Shown piece after piece: positions 1 through 6,992 of a stretch of DNA of 64,000 nt (positions are counted from its first letter, which is position 1; each line of letters begins with the position of its first letter). Below the pieces are notes generated by a model. That model was not told the origin of the DNA. It ran no database searches and saw nothing but the letters and a program-made list of their open reading frames with translations. The position numbers and the translations under genes are program-made. The stretch is from Tropicibacter sp. R16_0 (GTDB lineage Bacteria; Pseudomonadota; Alphaproteobacteria; Rhodobacterales; Rhodobacteraceae): assembly GCF_017743935.1 (NCBI RefSeq), contig NZ_JAGHRE010000002.1, positions 484,452 to 548,451 on the forward strand. Direction: 5' to 3'.

Positions 1-477
1 GTACATCAGCAACGCGTGGCTGTCCGATGTCACCTTGTGGAGCTTGACCGCCTCTCCGTCCCCAAGGCGCGAGGGATCAAGCGGCTGCACGTTGCCGGGT
101 GTTGTGGCCGCAAACAGGTTCTGTTGAGCCGCCCCGACAAAGGCAAATCGCGCGCCGCTGTGATCCAGCGCATATGTGATCGCCTCATTCCCGGCGACCA
201 GATTGATCATCGTGGCCCGAAAGCCGCCATAGAGCACGCCAAAAAGCACTTCGACCGCCGCACGCCCGTTGGGCATCATCAGCGCCACGCTTTCGCCGGG
301 CTGAATACCGCGCGCGGTCAGGTCCTGCGCGATGCGGCGCGCAGTCAGGCGCAATTCGTACCAACGCAGCGCGGCCTCACCTTCGGGAAATACGAACCCT
401 TCGCCGCCGCTCTCGGCACGGGCATCGATCCAGTCGCGGATCGTGCCCTTGGGGGGGCGGTTGGTTGAGACCTTCAT
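1..477 (-). CDS. sauT: AMP-dependent acyl-CoA ligase, N-terminal part (probable sulfoacetate-CoA ligase)
   Basis: The first 159 residues of an adenylate-forming ligase are present; the gene continues past the left edge of the window. The visible part has the typical N-terminal subdomain (GESVALMMPNGRAAVEVLFG, then a segment like INLVAGNEAITYALDHS) and ends at HALLMY, just where the TSGTTG phosphate-binding loop should begin. Its start overlaps the stop of the upstream aldehyde dehydrogenase gene (TGA/ATG sharing bases), so the two are translationally coupled. In Cupriavidus necator a CoA ligase (SauT) and an acylating sulfoacetaldehyde dehydrogenase (SauS) convert sulfoacetate to sulfoacetaldehyde, and the same pairing here suggests that role. 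Substrate is inferred from the neighbour; the family call itself is firm. Confidence 0.6.
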   Translation of the reverse strand, partial: MKVSTNRPPKGTIRDWIDARAESGGEGFVFPEGEAALRWYELRLTARRIAQDLTARGIQPGESVALMMPNGRAAVEVLFGVLYGGFRATMINLVAGNEAITYALDHSGARFAFVGAAQQNLFAATTPGNVQPLDPSRLGDGEAVKLHKVTSDSHALLMY

Positions 478-1883
478 TTGCCTGCCTCGGCCCAGTAAGC
501 GGCAAAGACGTCGTCCAACGACGGTTCACGCGCCGGGATTTCGCGGATGACCTTGGTGGTCTGGATGAAATGCCGCCAATGCAGGTTGTCGTCGATGGAA
601 TTGCCGCCCCAGCTGCCACACCCCATCGAAAGCGAGAAGGGCATGCCATTGGTAAATGAGCCGCCAGTGGCAAAAGTATGCGCCTGGTTGACGATCACGC
701 GGCAGGTGGGCATCGACCGGCCTAGGTCCACGGCACGCTCATCCACAGCGGTGTGAATACCGACCGAATGCCCCGCACCTTGATAGTTCAGAACGTTCTT
801 GGCCGTTTCGACCGCAGCCTCATAGTCGCTGGCCCGATAAAGCGCCAGAACGCGGCTCAGCTTTTCGCCGCTCAGCGGATGATCAGCGCCGATGCCGTCG
901 GTTTCCACTGCAATGAATTTCGTGTCAGCAGGCACCTGGTCGGCCATGCCGAGGGCGACAAGCATCTTGTCGGCGTCCTGCGCGATGACCTCGCGGTTCA
1001 GGTGCCCATCGGGCCAAAGTCGGCCAATGATCGTATCGGCCTGATCGGCAGGCACCAGCGCGCCGCCTGCCTTGGCCATTTCCGCGACAAAGGCGTCATA
1101 AACCGCGTCCACCACCACGGCCGCGTTCTCGGATGAGCAGGATGTGGCGTTGTCGAATGTCTTGGAGGCGGTGATCTTTTCCGCCGCTGCCTGCAAATCG
1201 GCGGTTTCATCCACGATGGTGATCACATTGCCCGCCCCCACGGCCACAGCCGGGGTGCCTGCGGTCTGCGCACGGTGGACGTTGTTTTGGCTACCGGTGC
1301 AGATCACCCGGTCGCAGGCTTCCATCAAGGCTTGTGTCTTGGCTTTGGAGCCGGGTGCCGGGACCATCTGAACCAGATCACGGTCCAATCCGATCTTGTC
1401 GAACTCGGTATGGATGTAATCCAGCAAAAGCTCACAGCTGGCGACGCCCTTGGGTGATGGGGCCACGATGATGGCGTTGCCGCCCTTCAAAGCGTTGATA
1501 ATGTTGTTGGCCGGGGTTGCTGCGGGGTTGGTCGACGGCACAACAGCCCCCACAACACCCACGGGGCGCACAATCTCGGTTATCCCGGTTGCGGGATCGT
1601 CGCTGATGACGCCATGCGTTTTTGCCTCTGCGATATCGCGCAGCAGCCCCAGCGTCTTGCGGTGGTTCTTGATGATCTTGTCGGGCACATTGCCCAGACC
1701 GGTGGTTTTCACCGCCAGTTCGGCCAGCGCCTTGTTGCGGGTGGGTTCCATGATGGCCCAACCAGCGGCCTGTGCGGCCCGGTCATAGCGCGCCTGATCA
1801 GCGCCTTCTTCATAGGCGGACTGTGCGGCCCGTGCGCGGGCAACAATCGCCTCAATCAAGCCAAGATCATCATGAGCATTCAT
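474..1883 (-). CDS. sauS: CoA-acylating aldehyde dehydrogenase, probable sulfoacetaldehyde dehydrogenase
   Basis: A 469-residue protein of the acylating aldehyde dehydrogenase family (EutE/AdhE-N/SauS type). Visible features are the VGAVVPSTNP segment near 113-120, the NAIIVAPSPKG motif near 136-146 and the catalytic cysteine in FDNATSCSSEN (Cys249). Such enzymes interconvert acyl-CoA and aldehyde with NAD(P)H. Combined with the CoA ligase downstream and a carboxylate transporter upstream, reduction of sulfoacetyl-CoA to sulfoacetaldehyde is the best guess. ATG at 1883 is chosen because it begins the family-like N-terminus and has AGGA about 10 nt upstream; a longer reading from 1937 adds an atypical leader. 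Succinate-semialdehyde- or acetaldehyde-type substrates remain possible. Confidence 0.65.
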   Translation of the reverse strand: MNAHDDLGLIEAIVARARAAQSAYEEGADQARYDRAAQAAGWAIMEPTRNKALAELAVKTTGLGNVPDKIIKNHRKTLGLLRDIAEAKTHGVISDDPATGITEIVRPVGVVGAVVPSTNPAATPANNIINALKGGNAIIVAPSPKGVASCELLLDYIHTEFDKIGLDRDLVQMVPAPGSKAKTQALMEACDRVICTGSQNNVHRAQTAGTPAVAVGAGNVITIVDETADLQAAAEKITASKTFDNATSCSSENAAVVVDAVYDAFVAEMAKAGGALVPADQADTIIGRLWPDGHLNREVIAQDADKMLVALGMADQVPADTKFIAVETDGIGADHPLSGEKLSRVLALYRASDYEAAVETAKNVLNYQGAGHSVGIHTAVDERAVDLGRSMPTCRVIVNQAHTFATGGSFTNGMPFSLSMGCGSWGGNSIDDNLHWRHFIQTTKVIREIPAREPSLDDVFAAYWAEAGK

Positions 1884-1963
1884 AGGTAAGTGTCCTGTCA
1901 TATTCCAATGGAAAGGCGGCAGCGGCCAGCGGCACATCCGCCGCCTCTCTCGGGGAGTTGGGG

Positions 1964-2926
1964 TTAGAGACCCGCCAGCAGTTCCTTAAGCGTCTGCTCG
2001 CGTGCGGCCCACATCTCGATCACCTCGTCACGGGTCATGATGTGCATGGGCGATCCGCCGGCCTTCATCTTTTTCGCGACGCGGCTGTTTTCAAACATCG
2101 CAGGCACGGTTGCGGCCAGACGCTCGATCACCTCAGGCGGGGTGCCTTTGGGAACCATCACGCCGCGGAAGTTCACGGACGAGTTGTCGACGTCCAGGCC
2201 CTGCTCCATCATAGTGGGTACATCGGGCAGGAAGGTGCTGCGCTCCAGGTCGGCGACGCCAAGGATCTTGACGTTGCCAGCCTCTTGCGCGCGGAAGGCA
2301 TCAGACAGGTTGTTGACACCGCCCATGACTTCACCCGCGATCACGGCCTTCATCGCAGCCGCACCGCCTCCCTTGGTGGGGATGTACGCCATTTTGACGC
2401 CTGCGGCCTTTTCGATCTGCAGCGCGGCAATGTGATGCCCCACAAACAGGCCCGCGCCCGAGAATGTCAGCTTGCCGGGGTTTTCCTTGGCAAAGGCCAC
2501 GACATCATCCATCGAGTTGAATTCGCTGTCGGCGGCAACCACGAACACAGCCGGGTCTGCGCCCCAGTTGGCGATGGGTTCAAAGCTGTCGATGGAATAC
2601 TGCACCCCCCCCTTGATCGACTGCGCGATAAAATGCGGCACGTTATAGGCCCCCAGGGTGTAGCCATCTGCGTCCGCTTGCGTCGCGAACCAGTTCCAGC
2701 CAACACGCCCACCGGCGCCCGGCTTGTTGATGATGGCGATCGGCATGCCAAGCGCATCTTCATTGCCGGCGGTCATGGTCACGATCCGCGCCTGGAAGTC
2801 CGTGGCGCCACCGGCACCATAAGACACCATCATCATCAGCGGACGATCCGGGTAGTCGTCGGCCATCGCGCCTCCGGTCAGTCCCATCAAGGCCACAGCG
2901 GCCCCTGCAATCCAGTTTTTCATCAT
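1964..2926 (-). CDS. tctC: TTT transporter periplasmic solute-binding protein (TctC family)
   Basis: A 320-residue protein with a clear signal peptide (MKNWIAGAAVALMGLTGGAMA) followed by a TctC/Bug-type binding domain: DRPLMMMVSYGAGGATD near the mature N-terminus and the NKPGAGGRVGWNW loop typical of the family. It would capture a carboxylate in the periplasm and deliver it to the TctAB membrane complex encoded just upstream in the same operon (tctA-tctB-tctC-sauS-sauT). The operon context suggests sulfoacetate or another small sulfonated or plain carboxylate as ligand; the sequence alone does not identify it. The start follows a good ribosome site (GGGAGGAAACACTC). Confidence 0.88.
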   Translation of the reverse strand: MMKNWIAGAAVALMGLTGGAMADDYPDRPLMMMVSYGAGGATDFQARIVTMTAGNEDALGMPIAIINKPGAGGRVGWNWFATQADADGYTLGAYNVPHFIAQSIKGGVQYSIDSFEPIANWGADPAVFVVAADSEFNSMDDVVAFAKENPGKLTFSGAGLFVGHHIAALQIEKAAGVKMAYIPTKGGGAAAMKAVIAGEVMGGVNNLSDAFRAQEAGNVKILGVADLERSTFLPDVPTMMEQGLDVDNSSVNFRGVMVPKGTPPEVIERLAATVPAMFENSRVAKKMKAGGSPMHIMTRDEVIEMWAAREQTLKELLAGL

Positions 2927-2966
2927 GAGTGTTTCCTCCCTTGGAACTCAGCCGCGTTTGTCGCGG

Positions 2967-3422
2967 TCAGAATAGAATTTCGCGTGGTGTGTAGACCTTG
3001 AGCAGCATGGCAAAGAGCCCATACATCACTGCGATGAACCCTGCGGTGATCAGCACCCGTTTGATCCAGCTGCGCGCCTCGTTGTGGGGCGCAGGATCAT
3101 AGAGCGAGAGCAGGATGAAGAAGGCCACGGTTGTGGCGGTGTAAAAGCCAAAGGTCTTGGCGGCCCAGAAGATATAGATCAGCGCGACCACCAGCCCCGG
3201 CGCCAGATTGATAATCATGGTGCGGGACACCCCCGTGCCGACCCGGCTGAGCCCCATCAGGGCCTTGCCGAACGTCCACCCTGCCAGCACCACAAAGACC
3301 GTTGAGATCAGGCGCGGGAACAGGAATGCCTCGGCGGGTTGTTGAGTATAGCTGATCCAGGCGATCCAGCAGCCGACGGCAAAGATGATGCCTGACGGGA
3401 TGATGTGCTGTGTGCGGCTCAT
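2967..3422 (-). CDS. tctB: TTT transporter small membrane subunit (TctB family)
   Basis: A 151-residue hydrophobic protein with about four membrane segments, of the size and layout of TctB subunits: one N-terminal helix (IIPSGIIFAVGCWIAWI), a second after a cytoplasmic stretch (TVFVVLAGWTFGKALMG), then two C-terminal helices. It forms the membrane complex with TctA. Its ATG overlaps the TctA stop (ATGA at 3419-3422), so it is translationally coupled to tctA. TctB proteins diverge strongly, so the call rests on topology plus position between tctA and tctC. Confidence 0.82.
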   Translation of the reverse strand: MSRTQHIIPSGIIFAVGCWIAWISYTQQPAEAFLFPRLISTVFVVLAGWTFGKALMGLSRVGTGVSRTMIINLAPGLVVALIYIFWAAKTFGFYTATTVAFFILLSLYDPAPHNEARSWIKRVLITAGFIAVMYGLFAMLLKVYTPREILF

Positions 3423-4930
3423 GATTGCACCTCGACTGCGTTTTGAACTTTACGGGTGCGCAGCTCCATCCAGACCGAATAGGCGATGGAGGCCGCAACC
3501 ACGACCATCAGGAAGATGTTGAGCGGACCGCCCAGGAAATATGGCCCCATGCCGACGCTTGCGTTTGCAATCATCGAGCCTTGGATAAAGTTCGCCTCGG
3601 CAATCGGACCCAGGATCAGGCCAAGCACCAGCGGTGCTGCCGAGAAGCCGAACCGCTCGAGGAAGAACATCATCACGCCCAGGCAAGCCATGACATAAAC
3701 GTCGCCCATCGAGCTTTGCACCGAATAGGCGCCAAAGACCGACAGCCCCAGAACAACGGCGGCCATCACCGACTGCGGCACCTGCGCGACGCGTGCGGCA
3801 AGACCGGCAACATAGAGGCCAAAGATGCACATCAGGATCTGTCCGATCAGCATCGAGTTGATGAACGTCCAGGCCACATCCGGGTGATTGTCGAAAAGGT
3901 CCGTGCCCGGGAAAATCCCATGGATCAGCAGACCGCCCAGCAGAACCGCAGCCGTCGGGCTGCCGGGGATCGACAGCGTCAGCAGGGGCACCAGCGAGGG
4001 GCCAACCATCGCATTGTTGGCGCTTTCGGCGGCGATCACGCCCTCGGGGTGGCCGGTGCCGAACTTGTCCTGTTCGGGGCTGAACTTCTTGGTCTGGTCA
4101 TAGGCGACCAGCCCTGCGATCTGCCCGCCCACACCGGGGATCAGACCGATGATCGAGCCGGTGATGGTGCCAATCGACAGCGCCCGTGGGCTGCGCACCA
4201 GCTCTCCGGCGGCTTTGCCGATGGAATGCTTCTGCACCTCGATCACTTCGGCGCCTTGGGTCTTGCGCCCCTTGGCGAACATGGTCAGCACCTGCGGGAT
4301 CGCAAAGAGACCAATCAAAGCCGCAATAATGTTGATGCCGCCCCCAAGCGAGGGGTGAAAGATGAACCGCTGCGCGCCCATGATGTCGTCGAAGCCGATA
4401 GTGGCAAGCCACAGGCCAATACAGCCCGACAGCAGCCCCTTGACCACCGAGTCACTGTCGAGCGAACCGATGACGGTGACGCCAAGAATGGCCAGCCAGA
4501 ACAGGTGTGACGGACCAAAGGCCAGCGCCCACTGGGCCAGAACCGGGGTCAGGAAGATCAGCAACAGAACGCCAAACACGCCCCCAACGGCTGAGGCCAG
4601 GAACGACAGCTGCAACGCCCGCGCGCCCTGCCCCTTCTTCGCCATCGTGTGCCCGTCCAGTGTGGTCGCGATATTGGCCGGTGCGCCGGGTATCTTGAGC
4701 AGAATGGCACTCACCGCGCCGCCAGCCACGGTCGAGGTATAGGCCGCCCCCAGCAGGATCAGGCCCTGCACCGCCTCAAGCTGGAACGTGAAGGGGATGA
4801 GCAGCGCCACGGCCATCGTGGGCGACAATCCGGGCGTTGCGCCCAGGATGAGCCCCCCGATCGTTCCCCCCAGCAGCAGGGCAAATGAGAGCGGCGAAAA
4901 CACATCGCCAAAGTAGTAGATAAATTCCAT
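3419..4930 (-). CDS. tctA: TTT transporter large membrane subunit (TctA family)
   Basis: A 503-residue polytopic membrane protein with TctA hallmarks: GLILGATPGLSPTMAVALLI near the N-terminus, LIPGVGGQIAGL in the middle and PGSPTAAVLLGGLLIHGI later, repeating the Gly/Pro-rich transport motifs of the family. It forms the ion-coupled translocation channel. Start chosen at 4930 (MEFIYYFGDV), preceded by GGGAGG nine bases upstream; a longer in-frame reading to 4990 adds a leader with no family resemblance. First gene of the operon tctABC-sauS-sauT, divergent from a LacI-type regulator. Confidence 0.92.
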   Translation of the reverse strand: MEFIYYFGDVFSPLSFALLLGGTIGGLILGATPGLSPTMAVALLIPFTFQLEAVQGLILLGAAYTSTVAGGAVSAILLKIPGAPANIATTLDGHTMAKKGQGARALQLSFLASAVGGVFGVLLLIFLTPVLAQWALAFGPSHLFWLAILGVTVIGSLDSDSVVKGLLSGCIGLWLATIGFDDIMGAQRFIFHPSLGGGINIIAALIGLFAIPQVLTMFAKGRKTQGAEVIEVQKHSIGKAAGELVRSPRALSIGTITGSIIGLIPGVGGQIAGLVAYDQTKKFSPEQDKFGTGHPEGVIAAESANNAMVGPSLVPLLTLSIPGSPTAAVLLGGLLIHGIFPGTDLFDNHPDVAWTFINSMLIGQILMCIFGLYVAGLAARVAQVPQSVMAAVVLGLSVFGAYSVQSSMGDVYVMACLGVMMFFLERFGFSAAPLVLGLILGPIAEANFIQGSMIANASVGMGPYFLGGPLNIFLMVVVAASIAYSVWMELRTRKVQNAVEVQS

Positions 4931-4997
4931 TCCGGGGCCTCCCAACCCGTCTGTCCTGTGAGTGGACAGGTCGTCAGCAATGCGGTGCACGGCTTTG

Positions 4998-5045
4998 TTG
5001 ACAAGTTAGGGTATGGGATGAAAATAGTATTGCAAATGTTTTCAT
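4998..5045. promoter_or_regulatory. Divergent promoter region with inverted repeat, probable LacI-type operator
   Basis: Between tctA and the LacI-type gene lies an AT-rich stretch containing an inverted repeat ATGAAAA (5018-5024) and TTTTCAT (5039-5045) separated by 14 bases. A TTGACA hexamer at 4998-5003 could be a -35 element for the rightward gene. The position between divergent genes suggests autoregulation plus control of the transport and sulfoacetate operon. The palindrome is seen directly; the regulator match is inferred. Confidence 0.45.
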
Positions 5046-5070
5046 AAAATAACCTATGGAGGCCTGTTTT

Positions 5071-6093
5071 ATGACGCCTAAACAATCATCTAAGGTAGAT
5101 ATCGTAGCTGTTGCAAAGGCCGCAAAGGTGTCACCGTCAACAGTCTCGCGCAGCTTCAACCACCCGGATCTGGTCAATCTTGCGACTCGGAAAAAGATCG
5201 ATCGCGCGGTTCGCAAACTTGGCTACATCCGCAACCGTGCAGCCCAGGCGATGCATGGGAAGCGATCAGCCACCATCGGGTTGATCGTGCCCACCATCAA
5301 CCATGCAATCTTTGCCGAAGTGATCCAGGCTTTTTCCAGCGCAGTTGAGGCCGAAGGGTTCACCATCCTCATTGCCTCACACGGGTACGACCTCGAGGCC
5401 GAATATGGCGTTCTGCGCAAACTGCTGGAGCATCGCGTCGATGGTGTGGCTCTGATCGGGTTGGATCATCACGACGAGACCTTTCAACTGCTCGAACAAC
5501 AAGGCGTGCCCGTGATCGCAATTTGGAACTTCTCGGACAGCGCCCCGATTGCCTGCATCGGGGCCGACAATCAAAAGGCAGGCGCCATGGCTGCCCAACA
5601 CCTTCTTGACTTGGGGCACCGTCAAATCGGCACCGTGTTTCCACCGACCCAAGGCAACGACCGAGCCGGAGATCGCCTGAAAGGTGCCATGCGCACTTTG
5701 GAACAGAACGACATTTCCGTGCCCGACACCTGGCAGAGCGAAGCGCCTTACAGCCTGCAACAGGCCAAGGCCGCCGCCTGCGAAATGCTCGACCACGGCC
5801 CCCGCCCCACGGCGCTTTTGTGCGGCAATGACGTCATCGCACAGGGCGCAATCTATGCGGCGCTGAAGCTTGGGCTCGTTGTTCCCGATGATCTGTCTGT
5901 CATCGGGATCGGCGATTTCAAAGGGTCCGAGGAGATGGAACCCGCTCTGACCACAATCCGCATTCCGGCGCAAACCATCGGACGGCTTGCAGGCGAAGAG
6001 ATTACCCGTGCCATTGCCGATCAGAGAACGCCGCCAACGCAAGTCCAATGTGATGTGAAACTGGTAAGCCGGGCCACCACACGGAAAGTATAG
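5071..6093 (+). CDS. LacI-family transcriptional regulator
   Basis: A 340-residue regulator with an N-terminal LacI helix-turn-helix (VAKAAKVSPSTVSRSFNHPD, around residues 9-30), the hinge segment, and a periplasmic-binding-like effector domain (RSATIGLIVPTINHAIFAEV onward, ending in the DDLSVIGIGDF segment typical of the family). ATG at 5071 is preferred over the in-frame ATG at 5056 because GGAGG at 5058-5062 is ideally spaced for 5071 and would lie inside the longer reading. It is divergent from tctABC-sauST and is the likely repressor of that operon, with an intermediate or sulfoacetate itself as plausible inducer (inference). Confidence 0.88.
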   Translation: MTPKQSSKVDIVAVAKAAKVSPSTVSRSFNHPDLVNLATRKKIDRAVRKLGYIRNRAAQAMHGKRSATIGLIVPTINHAIFAEVIQAFSSAVEAEGFTILIASHGYDLEAEYGVLRKLLEHRVDGVALIGLDHHDETFQLLEQQGVPVIAIWNFSDSAPIACIGADNQKAGAMAAQHLLDLGHRQIGTVFPPTQGNDRAGDRLKGAMRTLEQNDISVPDTWQSEAPYSLQQAKAAACEMLDHGPRPTALLCGNDVIAQGAIYAALKLGLVVPDDLSVIGIGDFKGSEEMEPALTTIRIPAQTIGRLAGEEITRAIADQRTPPTQVQCDVKLVSRATTRKV

Positions 6094-6264
6094 GGGAATT
6101 CCCCTTTGTCGTTGTCACCGGGCGAAAACCCGCCGCGCCATACACGCAAAACTTGCGGAATTTGGCCCAAATGTTGTGATTGCATGACAATTTTTCTGAC
6201 ACGCTGGACCCTTGGGGCAGAATGGCCCATCTGAATAGCATCTGTTTCTTCAGGAGATCATGTG

Positions 6265-6819
6265 ATGTCTCGTATCCTTGTTATTGCTGCTATTGTCATC
6301 GTCGGTGGCGGCGCAGCCTATTATTTCATGAACCAACCGGAACCCACCCCGGCAGAGCGGCTGGAAAGCGCCGCCCAAGATGCGGGTAACGCGCTCAGTG
6401 ATGCGGCAGATGCCGCGCGTGACGCAGCCGAAGAGGCTGTTGCAACGGCGACCGAACAAGCAGCGGAGGTGGCGCAGCAGGCCACTGACGCCGCAACCGA
6501 GGCCGTTGAACAAGCCACCGAAGCCGCGACAGAGGCGGCGGATCAGGCCACCACGGCCGCAACCGATCTGGCCAATGCAGCCTCGGATCAGGTGGCAAGC
6601 CTGGCCAGTGATGGCGAGAAATGGGTCCAAAGCATGCAGGACACCGGCATCTTGACCAAGGATGGCTTCAACTATGATGCGCTTGTTCTGGCGGTTCAGG
6701 GCAGTTCGTTGTCGCAGGACACCAAAGATTCAGTTCTGAAAATCCTGGCTGACATCAAAGCCTCGCCAGAAACGTTTGACGCCAAGCTGCAAGAGCTCAA
6801 AGCGCTGTTTGCAAGCTGA
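6265..6819 (+). CDS. Ala/Glu-rich membrane-anchored coiled-coil protein, function unknown
   Basis: A 184-residue protein with one N-terminal membrane helix (ILVIAAIVIVGGGAAYYFM) followed by about 85 residues of low-complexity Ala-rich repeats built on units like ATEAADQA and DAADAARDAAEEA, predicted to form a long amphipathic helix. A C-terminal domain of about 75 residues (from DGEKWVQSMQDTGI) has normal composition. Start at 6265 fits CAGGAG eight bases upstream. The helix would place the repeat outside the inner membrane, similar in style to envelope-spanning or stress-related LEA/apolipophorin-like proteins. I do not recognise a specific family; monocistronic, with a terminator-like hairpin after it. 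Confidence 0.75.
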   Translation: MSRILVIAAIVIVGGGAAYYFMNQPEPTPAERLESAAQDAGNALSDAADAARDAAEEAVATATEQAAEVAQQATDAATEAVEQATEAATEAADQATTAATDLANAASDQVASLASDGEKWVQSMQDTGILTKDGFNYDALVLAVQGSSLSQDTKDSVLKILADIKASPETFDAKLQELKALFAS

Positions 6820-6824
6820 TCAGC

Positions 6825-6860
6825 CCATGCCCCCGGCCGTGTCACGGACTGGGGGCATGG
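6825..6860 (+). terminator. Hairpin terminator after the Ala-rich gene
   Basis: A perfect 10-bp stem CCATGCCCCC (6825-6834) / GGGGGCATGG (6851-6860) starts six bases after the stop codon. It is followed by AT-rich sequence but not a clean T run, so termination may be imperfect. Confidence 0.6.
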
Positions 6861-6992
6861 CAACAAATTGAAAAATCTTTATTTTTGTATGAAAGCGGAT
6901 ATTCTGGTCCGGCACCTGCCAATATTTCGTGCTGAGTTTTGAGTTTGAAACTGCTCGTGCCTGTTTGCACGAACTGCTGACCGGATGCCGCC

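Noticed and set aside
16..468. 150-codon plus-strand frame at the left edge
   Set aside because: It is antisense to the acyl-CoA ligase, whose minus-strand translation shows clear family motifs.
1958..3001. 347-codon plus-strand frame over tctC
   Set aside because: Antisense to a convincing TctC protein with signal peptide; no protein-like content.
3425..4510. 361-codon plus-strand frame over tctA
   Set aside because: Highly charged His/Asp/Gln-rich antisense product; tctA on the other strand is unambiguous.
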